Part shown: positions 10,735 through 24,371 of the stretch, one piece after another
Numbering within the stretch: the first letter of the stretch is position 1
Layout: each line of letters opens with the position of its first letter
Assembly (NCBI GenBank): GCA_021018815.1
Contig: JAITYX010000002.1
Location: forward strand, 14,291,001-14,355,000
Origin: Talinum fruticosum
Lineage: Eukaryota; Streptophyta; Magnoliopsida; Caryophyllales; Talinaceae
Length of the DNA stretch: 64,000 nucleotides
Reading direction: 5' to 3'
Program-made: the position numbers and the translations under genes
Notes under the pieces: model-generated
Told to the model about the DNA's origin: nothing
Database searches by the model: none
The model's input: only the letters and a program-made list of their open reading frames with translations

Positions 10735-12124
10735 ATGGTGGATTTGAACAAGAAACCTACAAACTTAAGCTCGTATTCGAAGATTTCATCAGACCCGAGC
10801 AACATGAACTACCTGAAGCTTCTAGCCAACCTCATTACTTAGGCCCCATTGATCTGTGCATGCTATCCATAGACCATATGCAGAAGGGTCTTCTTTTTCA
10901 TTCCAAGCCTCAACTCCTTGCCACCTTTTTCCACAACCTCAAGCGCTCCCTCTCTCTCTCCTTGCTCCATTTTTACCCGCTACTTGGCCGACTTGCCACT
11001 GAGATTTACGCCCATGAGCATGCTTCCTGGATCTACGTGGACTGCTCCAAGGGCCCTGGAGCTCGCCTCCTCCATGCCTCCGTGGACCTCTCTGTATCTG
11101 ATATACTCTCCTCAACCAACCTTCATCCAGTCGTTAGATCGTTTTTCGATCTTGGGGAGAGGGCGGTTAACCGTGATGGCCACACCAGGCCGCTGCTGTC
11201 GATCCAAGCCACGGAGCTTCTAGATGGGATGTTCGTAGGGTTCACCACGAACCACTCCGTAGCAGATGGTACCTCCCTTATGCACTTCATCTCTAGCTTA
11301 TCGGAAATATTTCTTCAACTAGAGAGCGGGAAAGATGAGGCCTCCATATTTCTATCCAAAACCCCCACCATAAACGGGCCCTTCTTGCCCGAAGGTTACG
11401 GCCCAGTTCTCAAGTTGCCTTACATCGAACCGGAAGAGTTCGTTTCCCGGTTCGAACCGGGATTTTTAGGACAGAGAATTTTTCATTTTTCAGGAGGCGC
11501 AATGGCAAAGCTCAAGGCCCAAGCCCAAAGTGAGGCTGGTACTGAAGGCCATAGAATCTCTTCCTATCAGGCCTTGTGCGCATTTCTTTGGTTGTCAGTG
11601 ACGAAGGCCCGAAATCTAGGACCCGATGAAGAGACCGCCTTCACAATAGCTACGAATGCCCGGCCCAGGTTGAATCCGCCACTCTCCGATGCCCTCTTCG
11701 GAAATCTCATTTTTCCCGCACAGGCATCGTGCAAGGTAAGTGAGCTTTTGGGCCATGATTTGGGATGGGCTTCTCTACTGGTTCATAGAGGTATAATGGC
11801 CCAAGATGACAAAGCAGTGCGTGAGTTTATAAACTCGACAGTGAAGACTCTTTGTGTAGGCCGAACAGGTTCGGAAACAGCATTTTATATGCCCAACAGT
11901 TTGTTGGTAGGTGGAGCGCCAAAACTCAATCTGTATGGGCCTGAATTTGGGCTGGGAAGAGCGGTGGCTGTCTTCAACGGCTATGCGAATAAGGACGGCA
12001 AGGTGGTGGCAAATTCGGGACGTGAAGGAGGGGGAGTGTCGACTTGGAGGTTTGTCTTAAGCCTGACATTATCGATGCTCTTGAGTTAGATGACCATTTT
12101 ATGAGTTATGTATCATCAAATTAA
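10735..12124 (+). pseudogene. BAHD acyltransferase pseudogene (copy 2)
   Basis: About 95% like copy 1 by eye. A 16-bp deletion right after the first four bases of the start region puts the ATG at 10735 out of frame with the rest; that frame stops near 10840. The BAHD frame stays open from upstream through an internal Met at 10860 to 12089 (409 residues), keeping NHSVADG (H at 11253) and EFGLG. Near 12035 one base is missing from the purine run after GREGGG, so the end becomes STWRFVLSLTL and stops at 12089 rather than at the homologous stop, 12122-12124. A protein starting at Met 10860 would lack about 50 N-terminal residues and have a foreign tail. Most likely a pseudogene; the tail deletion should be checked as a possible assembly error. 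Confidence 0.85.
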
Positions 12125-14844
12125 AAAAATAAAAATTAAGTCAAATATATCCTGGCTATCTGATCCTATGCATAAATTGTTGAATTGTTCAAACACAAAT
12201 TCATGAAGAAATATCAATGAAATACCGGTTTAATTGGCATTGTTACCACTACTGGCACCTTAATCTTGGCAGTCTTATGTGATTCATTCTTATCCTAGCC
12301 TATTTCCTCCTACTTGACCAACCCTGTCATAGTAACTGTGAAAAAATTATGCATGTCTACTAGATAGTAGTAATGGTAAGGAATCCTTCTCACAAAAAGA
12401 TTGCACTATAGTATTATTGGCATCGCAGAGTGAAATGCATACGACTTAATTCTCTTATTGGAATAATTTGATCAATTTGCTTCTGACGCGGTTAAAATCG
12501 ATAGGTATTTCTAAAAGTTTATAAAAAATAGTATATTATTACCAAAAAAGACATTAAATTAAATTTAAAATTTAATGTATTTTTTAACCAGATTTTAATT
12601 TTACACCACAATTCATCATAGCTGTTAATTTTAGTATTTATAACATGATACATTGTACTTGTAGATCACGTGTGATTAGATAATGGGATAAATAAAAAAT
12701 ACAAAAGAAGGGTTTAGAAACCAAAAAAAATTCCATTGTAATTTTTGAAATTATGTTATTAGATAATAGCTTTATTTGACAATTAACTACTAATTGTTAG
12801 TCATTAAATAATTAATTAATTATTAATTATTTATATTAATTATTTTCAGAAAATAAATATTTGATGAAATTAAAAAAATTACTAAAAATTTAACTTATCA
12901 AATAATTTTAGTAACTTTTTCACCAAGTAAAAAAATCAAAACTCTCTTAAAAATTTATTTTTATCTAAAAATTGTTAAAAAACTATTTATTAAACATGGC
13001 CCATTTGAAACTTTGATGAAATTTTCAAACTAATGAAACCAAATGGCCATGCCCGTGAACCTTTTTATACGATGTAGAACATGAAACTTTGGCCAAGTAG
13101 GCACGCTGGAAAAAGAAAGGAAAAAAAAAGAGAGAAGGTATACAATTCTAGAGTGATCTCGAATGCTGGGGATTAAAACTCTCCAACAATGGAAAGTGGA
13201 CCTTTTTTCCGACGTTTTCTTGACCATCTATGACGTCATCTTATTGACTAATAACATAAGTAACAACTTACCTACCTCACTTCACCTCACCAATTTACAT
13301 TTATTATTATGAAAAAAATTTAATATATCTCATTTTAATTTATTTATCACTTTATTTAATTTTTTTAATTTTATAATATCTCTTGTTTCACAATAATAAT
13401 TTATTAATTTTTATTAGTTAATTTTTCTTGACTTTTTCATTCTAATAAAATTTTAAGGACATTTTAATATTTTAATTACTAATTTATTTTAAATTTATCT
13501 GAATATTATTCAAAACCATAAATATATTAAAATGGACAAAGTAGTATTTATTTTCTACAGTAATAATAAGAAACTAGACTAGTATTTATTTTAGTTTTGA
13601 TAAAATTTTGCAAAGAAGTCCCTGCCCACACCTCACGTGCCGCACGTTCAAGAGTTAGACACATCGTCCTTGAGAACACCTCCATCGCTCTCGATTAGAA
13701 GAAATAGGCGCTAATCTTTTTATTCTTCTCTTTGTGAGATATCCCTGGGAAAAGAGAAAATATTTGGATCCGAGTGGATCCTAAATGGGATCTGCTTGGA
13801 TACATTCTTTTACACAATATTTTTTTTTTTTTAATTAAAGTAAGTTTTTGATAATTAGATTTTTTATGGAATATTACTGATTTTTTTACGAAAAATAAAA
13901 TCTATTTTTTAATAATTAGCTGAAAATTAGAAATTAATTTTGTTTTTTTAAGTCAAATTTTTTTGTCGAACTTTGGTATTGAATTTTTTGATAATGTATG
14001 TGAAAATTATAAATTTACTATATTGTGAATTAGATTTTTAAAATTAATTTTTTATTATAAAATAGTTACTTGATACTCAAAAAATTATGTAAATTATTTT
14101 TCACAACTTTTAAAAATAAATTACAACACAAAATAGAAGAAGAAAATTTAATTAAATATGTTTAGTTATGAGTTTTATATAAAATATTTTATTTAAACAT
14201 CCAAATTTGACATACTTGGAATGTAGAGATGAAAAAAGTAAGAAAAAAAAATTGGATCTAATGACTAAGGTCTTGTTCCATTTAACTTTAACTTACAGCT
14301 TTACGATTCTTTACAACTTTTTATAACTTCTTACAACTTTTTATAAATAACTTTACAATTACCTTGCATATTCTTACAAATGCTTATAATTCTTTATACT
14401 TTTTTTATAACGTTTTATAACTTTTTAAAACGTTATAACTTCTTACAGTTAAATGAAATACTGTATAAATGAAATGTCGAACTCACCAACAAATTTAAAA
14501 TTTAGGTCCTGTATTGGCATGCTCTTAGAGTCATGGGGCCCATACGCTAAATCTCCAATACAATGAAAATCCTGGATCGGCCACTAAAAATGAGCCATCT
14601 CAACCCCTCTTTCTACCTCATAAAAATGAATGATCCATCTTTGGCACCACATTATTTTACCTATCCCCGAACATGTTTTAATTTTCTGGCATCTACGGCT
14701 TGCTCTATCAGCCGCATCATTTGTACGACACTAGATCCATATTAAACTTGAATTCATGGCCAGATGTTTTTTCAATTTTCTCTCTCATCTGTTCCTTTTC
14801 TTCTGCATTTTTTTGTTCTCTCCCTCTCCCGTCAAGAATCAATA
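12125..14844. other. Intergenic unit between copies 2 and 3
   Basis: AT-rich non-coding DNA that supplies the empty sites for the elements around copy 1. Part of it (13,020-13,590) is paralogous to 18,180-18,964, and 13,590-14,240 to the stretch starting at 21,721. A block at about 14266-14470 has repeated TTACAACTT-like words and weak inverted ends (TGTTCCATTTAACT ... AGTTAAATGAAATAC). A reverse-oriented relative lies at about 25,680-25,790, so it may be a short MITE. No gene seen. Confidence 0.6.
14634..14664 (+). promoter_or_regulatory. Conserved upstream block of BAHD copies (copy 3)
   Basis: CATCTTTGGCACCACATTAT with the following ACCTATCCCC is the local version of a block also found at about 24531 (upstream of the fragment at 25246), 26086 (upstream of 26321) and 33073 (upstream of 33204), about 130-240 bp before the start in three of the four cases. 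Conservation between units that have otherwise diverged suggests promoter function. No factor is assigned. Confidence 0.4.
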
Positions 14845-16228
14845 ATGGCGGGTGTTAGCTCTGATGGAGTTGAACAAGAAACCTACAAACTTAAGCTCAC
14901 ATTCGAAGGTTTCATCAGACCCGAACATGAACTACCTGGAGCTTTAAACCAGCCTCATTACTTAGGCCCCGTTGATATGTTCCTGCTAACCACAGACTAT
15001 ATGCAAAAGGGTCTTCTTTTTCATTCCAAGCCTCAACTCCTTGCCAACTTTTTCGACAACCTCAAGCGCTCCTTCTCTCTCTCCTTGCTTCATTTTTACC
15101 CGCTCCTAGGCCGACTTGCCACTGAGATTTACGCCCGTGAGCATGCTTCCTGGATCTACGTGAACTGCTCCAAAGGCCCTGGAGCTCGCCTCCTCCATGC
15201 CTCTGTGGACCTCTCTGTATCAGATATACTCTCCTCAACCGACCTTCATCCAGTCGTTAGATCGTTTTTCGATCTTGGGGAGAGGGCAGTGAACCATGAC
15301 GGCCACACCAGGCCGCTGCTATCGATCCAAGCCACGGAGCTTCTAGATGGGATGTTCATAGGGTTCACCATGAACCACTCCATAGCAGATGGTACCTCCC
15401 TTTGGCACCATCTCTAGCTTGTCGGAAATATTTCTTCAATTAGAGAGCGGGAAAAACGAGGCCTCCATATCTATTTCCAAAACCCCCATATACGGGCCCT
15501 TCTTTCCCGAAGGTTACGGCCCAGTTCTCAAGCTGCCTTACATCGAACCGGAAGAGTTCGTTTCCCGGTTCGAATCGGGATTTTTAAGAGAGAGATTCTC
15601 CCATTTTTCAGTCGGCGCATTGGCAAAGCTCAAGGCCCAAGCCCAAAGTGAGGCTGGTAGAGAAGGCCATAGAATCTCCTCCTTTCAGGCCTTGTGCGCA
15701 TATATTTGGTTGTCAGTGACGAAGGCCCGAAATATAGGGCCCAATGAAGAGACCTATTTCACAATCCCAGGATTAATCCGCCACTCTCCGATGGCCTCTT
15801 CGGAAATGTCCTTGTTCCCGCCCACGCATCGTGCAAGGTAAGTGAGCTCTTGGGCCATGGTCTGGGATGGGCTTCTCTACTGTTCATCGAGGTATAATGG
15901 CCCTAGATGACAAAGCAGTCCGCGAGTTTATAAACCTGTCTGTGGGGGATCCTCGGGTAGGCCGACCGGGTTCAGAAAAAGGAGTTGATAAGCCCAACAA
16001 ATTGTTGGTAGGTGGAGCGCCAAAATTCGATATGTATGCGCCTGAATTTGGGCTGGGAAGAGCGGTGGCTGTCCTCGCCGGCTATGCAATTAAGACTGAC
16101 GGTAAGGTGGTGGCAAATCCGGGACGTGAAGGAGGGGGAGTGTGGACATGGAGGTTTGTCTTAATCCTGACGTTATGAATGCTCTTGAGTTAGATGATAA
16201 TTTTATGAGTTATGTATCATCAAATTAA
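14845..16228 (+). pseudogene. BAHD acyltransferase pseudogene (copy 3)
   Basis: Starts like copy 1 (MAGVSSDGVEQETYKLK) and keeps the catalytic motif as NHSIADG (H178). There are four disruptions against copy 1: a 2-bp loss near 15412 (stop at 15415-15417), loss of about 19 bp near 15768 that removes the NARPRLNP segment, a 1-bp loss near 15882, and a 1-bp loss in the purine run near 16138 that changes the tail to VWTWRFVLILTL. The homologous stop codon is 16226-16228. EFGLG is retained (about 16042-16056). With two indels outside homopolymer runs, this is a real pseudogene. Confidence 0.9.
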
Positions 16229-18964
16229 AAACTAAATAAAGTCAAATATACGTAGCTATCTGATTGTATACATAAATTATCGAATTATTCAACACAAATT
16301 CATTAGGAAATATCAATGAAATACGGGTTTAATTGGCATTGTTATCACTACTGGCACCTTAATATTGGCAGTCATATGTGGTTCCTTCTTATCTTAGCCT
16401 TTTGCTTCCTACTTAGTCAGCCCTGCCATAGTAACTGTGAATAACTTATGCATGTCTAGTCAATGGTAGTAACGGTAAGGAATCCTTCTCACAAAAAGAT
16501 TGCACTACAGCATCATCGGCATTGCGAGAGCGAAATGCATATGACTTGATTCTCTTATCAGAATAATTTGATCAATTTGTTTCTGACACAGTTACACCAT
16601 CAGTAAGTATATGCATATCGATCAGTAGCATTTTATATCAATTATCTCAATCGGTGAAATTTCTGATATCTTTATCAGAGAGTTGAGTCTATATGAAGGA
16701 TTGCTCGAATTTTAGTGACTATTTCTCGGATTGGGGTTGTACTGGAAGAGGGCAAGCTTGCAAATACTGGATAAGTTTACTTCGGAGAACATTATTCGTT
16801 AACAAGATCTATATTTTCACAGTTTCTAAAATGTATAAGCTAGCTTTGGATTCATGATCTTTACAGGATCAGGCAGGAAGGATGAATGGTGAAGCTCGTC
16901 TCGAAAACCTTTGTCAAACCCAAATGAGACAAGCTGAAAAATAAGAGAATGATATGTTACTCTCGAATTGATTTATAAATGTTGAGATGATACAGACGGG
17001 AAAATGAGTACATTTTTACAATGTTTCTTTTTTGTAATGTTTAATATAAAGCAACCCAAAAAAATTAGTGTATAGTTTAGATGTTGCTTATTGTTCCTAA
17101 TTATGTTGCACTAGAATTATAGGGTTAGGGTTCTTTATTCTGTGCAAGAGATGGCGATACCGTTTATAGTTTCTTATAACTATTTTATAATTATTTTACA
17201 ATTTTTTAGAATTTTTTATAATGTTTTATTATTTTTTTATAAAATGATATGGGCCGTGGCATCTCAACGAGTATTTTTATTGGTCTCATGGCAACCCCAA
17301 AAAGGGCTGTCAATTTTTTATTTTTTTTTGGGTTTGAATGGGGCGTTCAATGGTTTAGAGAGGCAGTAGCCCAAGCCCAAAATACTGAAGTCCAACTAGA
17401 TTATTTGGACCCGTATACACGAGACTTTTTCTAGTGTAATTCCTAAAACCATACCAAATATATGAAAATCTCATTGTTTTTTTAAATTTTAATTTTTTAA
17501 AAGAAAATCTGAATATTTTTAAAATCAATGTGTGTTTCTAAAACTTCACCAAAAAAAAAATATAATATTACCAAAAAGAAGACATGAAATTAAATTTAAA
17601 ATTTAATGTATTTTTTAACCAAATTTTAATCTTAGACCAAAATTCATCATAGTTGTTAATTATAATCCTTATAATATGATATATTGTACTCATGGGTCAC
17701 GTGTTATTAGATAATCGAATAAATAAAAAACACAAAAGAAGGGTTTAGAAACCAAAAAAAAAGAAGTTCTATCATAATTTTTGAAATTACCTTATTATAT
17801 AATAGTCTTATTAGATAATCGAATAAATAAAAAACACAAAAGAAGGGTTTAGATACCAAAAAAAGAAGTTCCATCATAATTTTGAAATTACCTTATTATA
17901 TAATAGTCTTATTGGACAATCAACTGTTAGTTGTTAGTCGTTGATCAATAAATTAATTATTAATTAATTTAATTAACTATTTATATTAACTATTTTTAGA
18001 AAAAAATATTTAATAAAATTTAAAAAAATATATAGCTTTTTGAAATAAAAATTACTAAAAAATTCAACTTATCAAACAATTTTAATAACTTTTTCACCGA
18101 GTAAATAAAAAATCAAAACTCCCTTAAAAAATTTTTTTATCTATAAATTATTAAAAAATTATCTATTAAACATGACCCATTTGAAACTTTGAAACTAATG
18201 AAATCATATGGCCATGCCATGAACTTTTTATACGGCACAGAATATGAAAGTCTGGCCAAGTAGGCATGCTGGAAAAAGAAAAGGAAACAGAAGAGAAGGT
18301 GTACAACTCTAGAGTGATGTCGAATGTTGTGGATTAAACTATCCAACAATGGAGGTTGACCTTTTTTTCCTATTTTTTACCCAAATGTCTTAAAAGTATC
18401 TGAAAATATTTACTTATTGCCATATATCAATAAATAATTAAACAAACGGATAAATATGAGCAATTTTGTAAGCATAATTTTTTTCTTTCCCTTCTAAAAG
18501 TATATACTTTCAATAGTATTTAAAAATCTGCATTTTTTGACTATCTATCCATTATCCATTCATCCAAAGAAAGTACATTTATAACGTCATCTTATTGACT
18601 AGTGACATTAGTAATAATAACATACTTCCCTCACTTCACTTCACCTGTTTACACTCATTATTTTGAAAATAATTTAATATATCTCATTTTAATTTATTTG
18701 TCATTTTATATAATTTTTTAAATTTTACAATGTCTTTTATTTCAAAATAATAATATATTAATTATTAATTTATTAATCTTATCTTTATTAGTTATTTTTC
18801 TCAATTTTTTTACTTGAATAAAATTTTAAGGATATTTTAACCTTTCAATTACTAATGTATTTGAATATTTTCTCAAACATTCAAAACCCTAAATATATTA
18901 AAATGGATAAAGTAGTATTTATTTTTTACAATAATAATAAGAAAATTAAACTAGTATTTATTTT
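16229..18964. other. 3' flank and intergenic unit after copy 3
   Basis: The first 350 bp match the flanks of copies 1, 2 and 5. 16590-17520 has a relative after the copy at 26321 (27,920-28,020) but is missing from units 1 and 2, so those units probably lost it. 17,530-18,964 is paralogous to 12,500-13,590. A short frame near 17,142-17,434 has no recognisable content. No gene seen. Confidence 0.6.
17704..17911. repeat. 104-bp direct tandem duplication
   Basis: Two adjacent copies of a segment starting TTATTAGATAATCGAATAAA and ending CCTTATTATATAATAGTC (17704-17808 and 17809-17911), differing by a few bases. Unit 2 has the segment once (12668-12770). Confidence 0.85.
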
Positions 18965-18969
18965 AATTC

Positions 18970-21720
18970 TGTAACGCCCCCAACCACCATTATCTAATAA
19001 TCCTCGACTTAGAGAATATTATGTTTGGCTGCAGCGGAATATAACGATCGGAGACGTTACCGCCGTCCTAAGAATATGACCAGGCTAAGTAAAAGAAATA
19101 AAACTGAAATACAATTTGTAGATCTAAGTGTTACATGTAGGTTGGGTCCTTATGATGGTAACTACTTACAACCCAAGTGGTTAAGGCACACATAGTGTTT
19201 AAACGGGACCCAAAGTATAACTTAGAGGCTTGCTTGCATATATTTAAGAACAATCTTGTATGCTTTTTTAACGTGATAACTTACACAACCTCCAATGATC
19301 TTCAAAATTAGTCTCAAGCCCCGATTGAGATGAAATCACTGTGAGCATCTATACACCATCGGAACCACAAATGCAACATGTCCGGCTATATTTTGCCTTC
19401 GTCGGTTTTAGGTAGGTAATGGACTTCTCCGCAATGCTTTTCCTAAAACAAAAACAGTAAAACATTTTGAAAAGTGAGTCGATACTCAGTACGAACATTC
19501 CCGCACGATCAAATTGCTTTGAAAATATTTTAAATGAGCGTGCGCATTTCAATTCATTTTAATTCGAAATCGGAGGGAGATAATATGAGTAAAACTTGTT
19601 TGCCGGTTATTATCCGAAAGTGGAACCCCTTGATAATTGATACGATCTTTGAATAAGGTGCACACCTCCCCGATCGACCGAGAACCCGAGTTGAAGCCAC
19701 GCGGGTAGAATTGAAGGGCATGAGCCCCGATAATTGATAATTGAGCGGGGACCACTTAATTAGGTGGCAAAACTTGGCTTGCAAATGATTCATTATTAGT
19801 TATTTATGTAAGAAACGTTGAGATTTGCTGAAATATGTGAATTTTCGAAGGGTACGAGCAATGAACATACCTGAATTGAGAATATTTGTTTCTCCTCTTT
19901 TATAGAAATTTGAGTCACCGGCTATTCGGCAACGGAAGTGGCCTCAATTCTGTTTCGATAGATTTTTGTTGTTAATAATGTTTCTCTTAAGTTTCAATAA
20001 TTGAATTTGTATAGGCGTTAACAACTTATTTCATTTTCTATATTTGTTACGTAATCAGTTAAACTACGTTTTCTTGCATAACTTTACTGCATTATTTCCA
20101 TTTCAAACATTGACTACAACGCATATTAGTTAAAGAAGTTGATTAGGCTAATCAGATAGCCAATGATATCTATGTAATTCAATTCATTAGTTGACTTGGA
20201 TTGAAAATGGTATATATGTATAATCAAATACTTATTCCTAGTTTATTCCTTATTTCTCCCTTCATTGCATTCAAAACCCATAGTTAAGTAATTAATTAAC
20301 CCATCAAATGTCTTCCCCTAGGAAGGTTCCATAATCTACTGAATTGCTCAAAATTCACACATACACCATTTTAAGGTCATAAGCATTATTCTCTCAACAA
20401 AATTCACATTCACAACCACAATTAGGTATGCTCAATGCTCAATTATTTTCCATGTCTCTACACATTACTCGACATCTAATTTCAATTTCCACATACGCAT
20501 TCCCTTTCATTTGCTCAATACAACCATTTCCAAAATATAACAATTCCATCAAATTGCTCAATTCTATAATAAATATCCCCAATCTCAGTCACTAATTCAT
20601 AATTCCCCAAAAGAAATCACATTCATTTATATTCATACAATCAATCCATCTAACTACCAAACCTCGAGTTATTCACACCAATTCGAATTTTTCCAAATCA
20701 ATCTTCAAATTCACTTCACAAACATATTTCTAAATCAAATGATTCAATTTACAATTACAATTACTAAGTAAATAATAAAGTGTGCAAGTATGAGTTTTAG
20801 GGTTACCTTCAAAATCAAGAGATGGAAGTCAAGAGGAAGGCGGAGTGGTGGTGCACGGTTGCTCCGACGACTATGGGGTAGCATCGGCGTCGAGATCCGA
20901 CAGCCGAGCTGGGGCTGGTGGTTGGTCAGCGGAGCGGCCCGCAATAGAAGTAAGGCAGGGCGTGCGCTCGCGCGAGAGAGAGCGATAGCGCGAGAGAGAG
21001 ACGCCGGACGTCTTCCTGACGACGCCGGCGCCGGCTTTTGGCCGACGTTGGTGGCGCTTGGTGGCCGAGAGCAGGGCCGCAGGTGGAGGCAGGGGAGGGG
21101 AGCAGAGGCACATGAGGGAGAGAAAGAGAGAGGGCAAAGGGAAGCCGGCGCCGGTTTTCTAGCCGGCGTCGGTAGTGGTGGTGGCCGGAGGAGGTAACGG
21201 CCGTGAGGAGGGAGAAGCGAGAGCGAGAGGAAGGGCAGAGCACGGGAGATAGGCGAGGAAATGGAGGATTACCAGATTACTTGTCTTCATATTTATTTGT
21301 CTCTTTTTTTTTTAATTCCGGATAAATCCATCTCTGGACTTTTCTTTCAAAAAATCTGGATTGTTTTATTTATTTTTTATTTTATTTTATTTTATTTTAA
21401 TTTTATTTTCTTTTATTGTTACTTTTTAATTTTATTGTTTACAACTTATAATTATAACGGTTTGCACTGAAACATGATATCAACGAATTTATAATCATAT
21501 ACCATTTCAGGTAAATTTTTAAATTTGCTCTTTTAAACCTATACGTAAATTACAATCGTTGCTATGAAATTTTTATTAGGGCCACTTCGTCGCCTTAGCT
21601 ACATAACACATATATAAAAATAATTTAAATATAAAATACTGAATTGAAGTGCACGCGCTCAATTATATAAATCTTGTAATTAATAAGATAAATAATGTGA
21701 TTTAGGGTCGGGTTGTTACA
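18970..21720 (-). mobile_element. Solo LTR, 2751 bp (same family as 7166-9930)
   Basis: Ends TGTAACGCCCCC...GTCGGGTTGTTACA with 5-bp duplications AATTC (18965-18969 and 21721-21725). The paralogous site at about 13595 is uninterrupted. Words shared with 7166-9930 include GTTACCGCCGTC-like and GCGCATTTCAATTCATTT. A GC-rich block at 20,810-21,240 with CGCCGGCGCCGG and GAGAGA runs creates spurious open frames on both strands. No internal domain or pol sequence. Confidence 0.85.
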
Positions 21721-21881
21721 AATTCCGATAAAATTATGCAAAGGAGTTCTCACACCTCATGCACAACACTTATTAGAGCACTCCCAATGATGGATTGGAC
21801 ATCCACCATTGCGATCCGCGTGTCTCTCAGCAATTCCCAGCATGAGTTCCTTTACTTGGGAACTGCAAAATTGATCCCGTG

Positions 21882-22546
21882 TAGGGATGGCAGTGGGTCC
21901 TGGACCCGACTTAGATCCGCCATATCCGACCCATTTAATCAGTGTCTGGGTCCAAAAATTTGGACCCGATGGGTTCGAGTCAGGTCTAGGTCTAATTGTC
22001 CCGGGTTCGGGTCCGGGTCTTAAAAAATAAGACCTAGATCCGACCCAAAATCCCATTTAAGACTCGAACATTAATTTTATTTTTTTGAATTCTAACAACG
22101 GTATTCACGCAAATTTGGACCCGGTGTAATTTGGAAACCCTTCCCACAATTTGTTGTCAAGCTTTGATGGACTTTGAAATTTGTGCTGTCAAACTTTGAT
22201 GAATTTTGTGTTTAATATATTGGTGTATTTGGTTTGTATGAACTAAGTATTTGGTTTGTACAATAGGATGGTTGATAGATAAGTTAGTATAATATTAAAA
22301 AGATTATATGTAACAAAATTGCTTGTAAATTTACAATAATATTAAAATAGGGTACACAAAACTGATTTTTAAACTCATTTATGATAAAAAATATACTAGA
22401 TCCGTTTAAGATCGGTGGACCCGTCGGGCCCGGGTCCAAATTTTACAGACCGCTGGGTCTAGGTCGGGTCCGGATCTAAGTTTAAAAGGCTAAATGGGTA
22501 TGGATCCAGTCGAACCCGACCTGGACCCGACCCATTACCATTCCTA
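21882..22546. mobile_element. Small non-autonomous hAT element (copy A), 665 bp
   Basis: Ends TAGGGATGGCAGTGGGTC and GACCCATTACCATTCCTA are inverted repeats of a common plant hAT type. The 8-bp flanks are ATCCCGTG and ATCCCGGG (7 of 8 alike). Both arms are rich in GGGTC/GACCC words. No transposase. Confidence 0.82.
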
Positions 22547-23190
22547 ATCCCGGGGATGGGATCCCTCGGATCCTCCTTTTTTTTCCACCTCATTTTTTTA
22601 AATGAATTTTTGATATTAAATTTTGTTTTTTTAAATATTTGAGTACGCATATAAAGTGAAAAATTATATATGTGAACTTTTAAATAAAAATAAAAATTTA
22701 TTTTTTAATTGTGTGGGTGAAAATTAGAAATTAATTTTGCGTTTTTTTCAAGTCAAATTTTTTTTTGTCAAATTTTGGAATTATTTTTTTGATAGTACGC
22801 ATGAAAATTATAAATTTATTATATTATAAATTAGATTTTTTAATTAAATTTGGTACTATAAAATAATCATTTGACACTCTAAAAATTATGCAAATTATTT
22901 TACACAACTTATAAAAATAAATTATAATAAAAAGTAAAATAATAAAAATAATTAAATATATGTTAGTTGTAGGTCCCAATAAAATATTTTATTTTAAAAT
23001 CCAAATTAAATCTTTTAATTACGTGCAAACCAAATTTTCGATCAGCTTTGGAAATGCTCATAGAGTCGTGCACAACACTTATTAGAGCACTCCCAATGAT
23101 GGATTGGACATCCACCATTGTGATCCGCGTGTCCCTCAACAATTCCCAGCATGAGTTCCTTAACTTGGGAACTGCAAAATGGATCCTAGG

Positions 23191-23826
23191 TAGGGATGAC
23201 AGTGGGTCATGGACCCGACCCAAACCCGCCGGATCCGACCCATTTAATTGGGTCCGGGTCCAAAAATTTGGACCCGATGGGTTCGAGTCAGGTCTAGGTC
23301 TAATTGTCCGGGTTCGGGTCCTGGTCTTAAAAATAAGACCTAGATCCGACCCAAAACCCCATTTAAGACCCGAACCTTAATTTTATTTTTTTTGAATTCT
23401 AACAACAATATTCACGCAAATTTGGACCCGGTGTAATTTGGAAACCCTTCCCACAATTTGTTGTCAAGCTTTGATGGACTTTGAAATTTGTCTTTGTCAA
23501 ACTTTGATGAATTTTGTGTTTAATATATTGGTGTATTTGGTTTGTATGAACTAAGTATTTGGTTTATACAATAGGATGGTTGATAGATAAGTTAGTATAA
23601 TATTAAAAAGATTATATGTAACAAAATTGCTTGTAAATTTACAATAATATTAAAATAGGGTACACAAAACCGATTTTTAAACTCATTTATGATAAAAATA
23701 TACTTAGACCCGTTTAAGACCAGGTGGACCCGTCGGGTCCGGATCGGATCCGGGTCTAAGTCTAAAAGACTAAATGGGTATGGGTCCAGTCGGATCCGAC
23801 CTGGACCCTACCCATTACCATTCCTA
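23191..23826. mobile_element. Small non-autonomous hAT element (copy B), 636 bp
   Basis: Duplicate of the element at 21882-22546, carried along by the tandem duplication. Here the 8-bp duplication ATCCTAGG is perfect on both sides (23183-23190 and 23827-23834), which confirms the element borders. Confidence 0.88.
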
Positions 23827-24371
23827 ATCCTAGGGGATGGGATCCCCTCGAATTCTCCTTTTTGTTCTACCTCATTTTTTTTATATGAATTTTTGATATT
23901 AAATTTTGTTTTTTTAAATATTTGAGTACGCATATAAAGTGAAAAATTATATATGTGAACTTTTAAATAAAAATAAAAATTTATTTTTTAATTGTGTGGG
24001 TGAAAATTAGAAATTAATTTTGTGTTTTTTCAAGTCAAATTTTTTTTTGTCAAACTTTGGAATTATTTTTTTGATAGTACGCATGAAAATTATAAATTTA
24101 TTATATTATAAATTAGATTTTTTTATTAAATTTGGTATTATAAAATAATCATTTGACACTCTAAAAATTATGCAAATTATTTTACACAACTTATAAAAAT
24201 AAATTATAATAAAAAGTAAAATAATAAAAATAATAAAATATATATTAGTTGTAAGTCCCAATAAAATATTTTATTTTAAAATCCAAATTAAATCTTTTAA
24301 TTACGTGGACATGTAGGACTACATCAATAAATCCAAATTTTCGATCAGCTTTGGAAATGCTCTTAGAGTCG

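Larger units (their letters stand above)
21760..24371. repeat. 1.3-kb tandem duplication in the intergenic unit
   Basis: Copy A is 21760-23068, copy B is 23069-24371. Both start TGCACAACACTTATTAGAGC and both end GGAAATGCTC.TAGAGTCG. They are about 95% alike by eye, with the same internal hAT element, the same AAGATTATATGTAACAAAAT stretch and the same AT-rich tail. The copies differ by scattered substitutions and small indels, so the event is not recent. Confidence 0.9.

Noticed and set aside
20790..21243. Open frames of 88-135 codons rich in Arg and Gly (+) or Ser and Leu (-)
   Set aside because: They lie in the GC-rich, GAGAGA-containing block of a solo LTR; low-complexity composition and no conserved counterpart.
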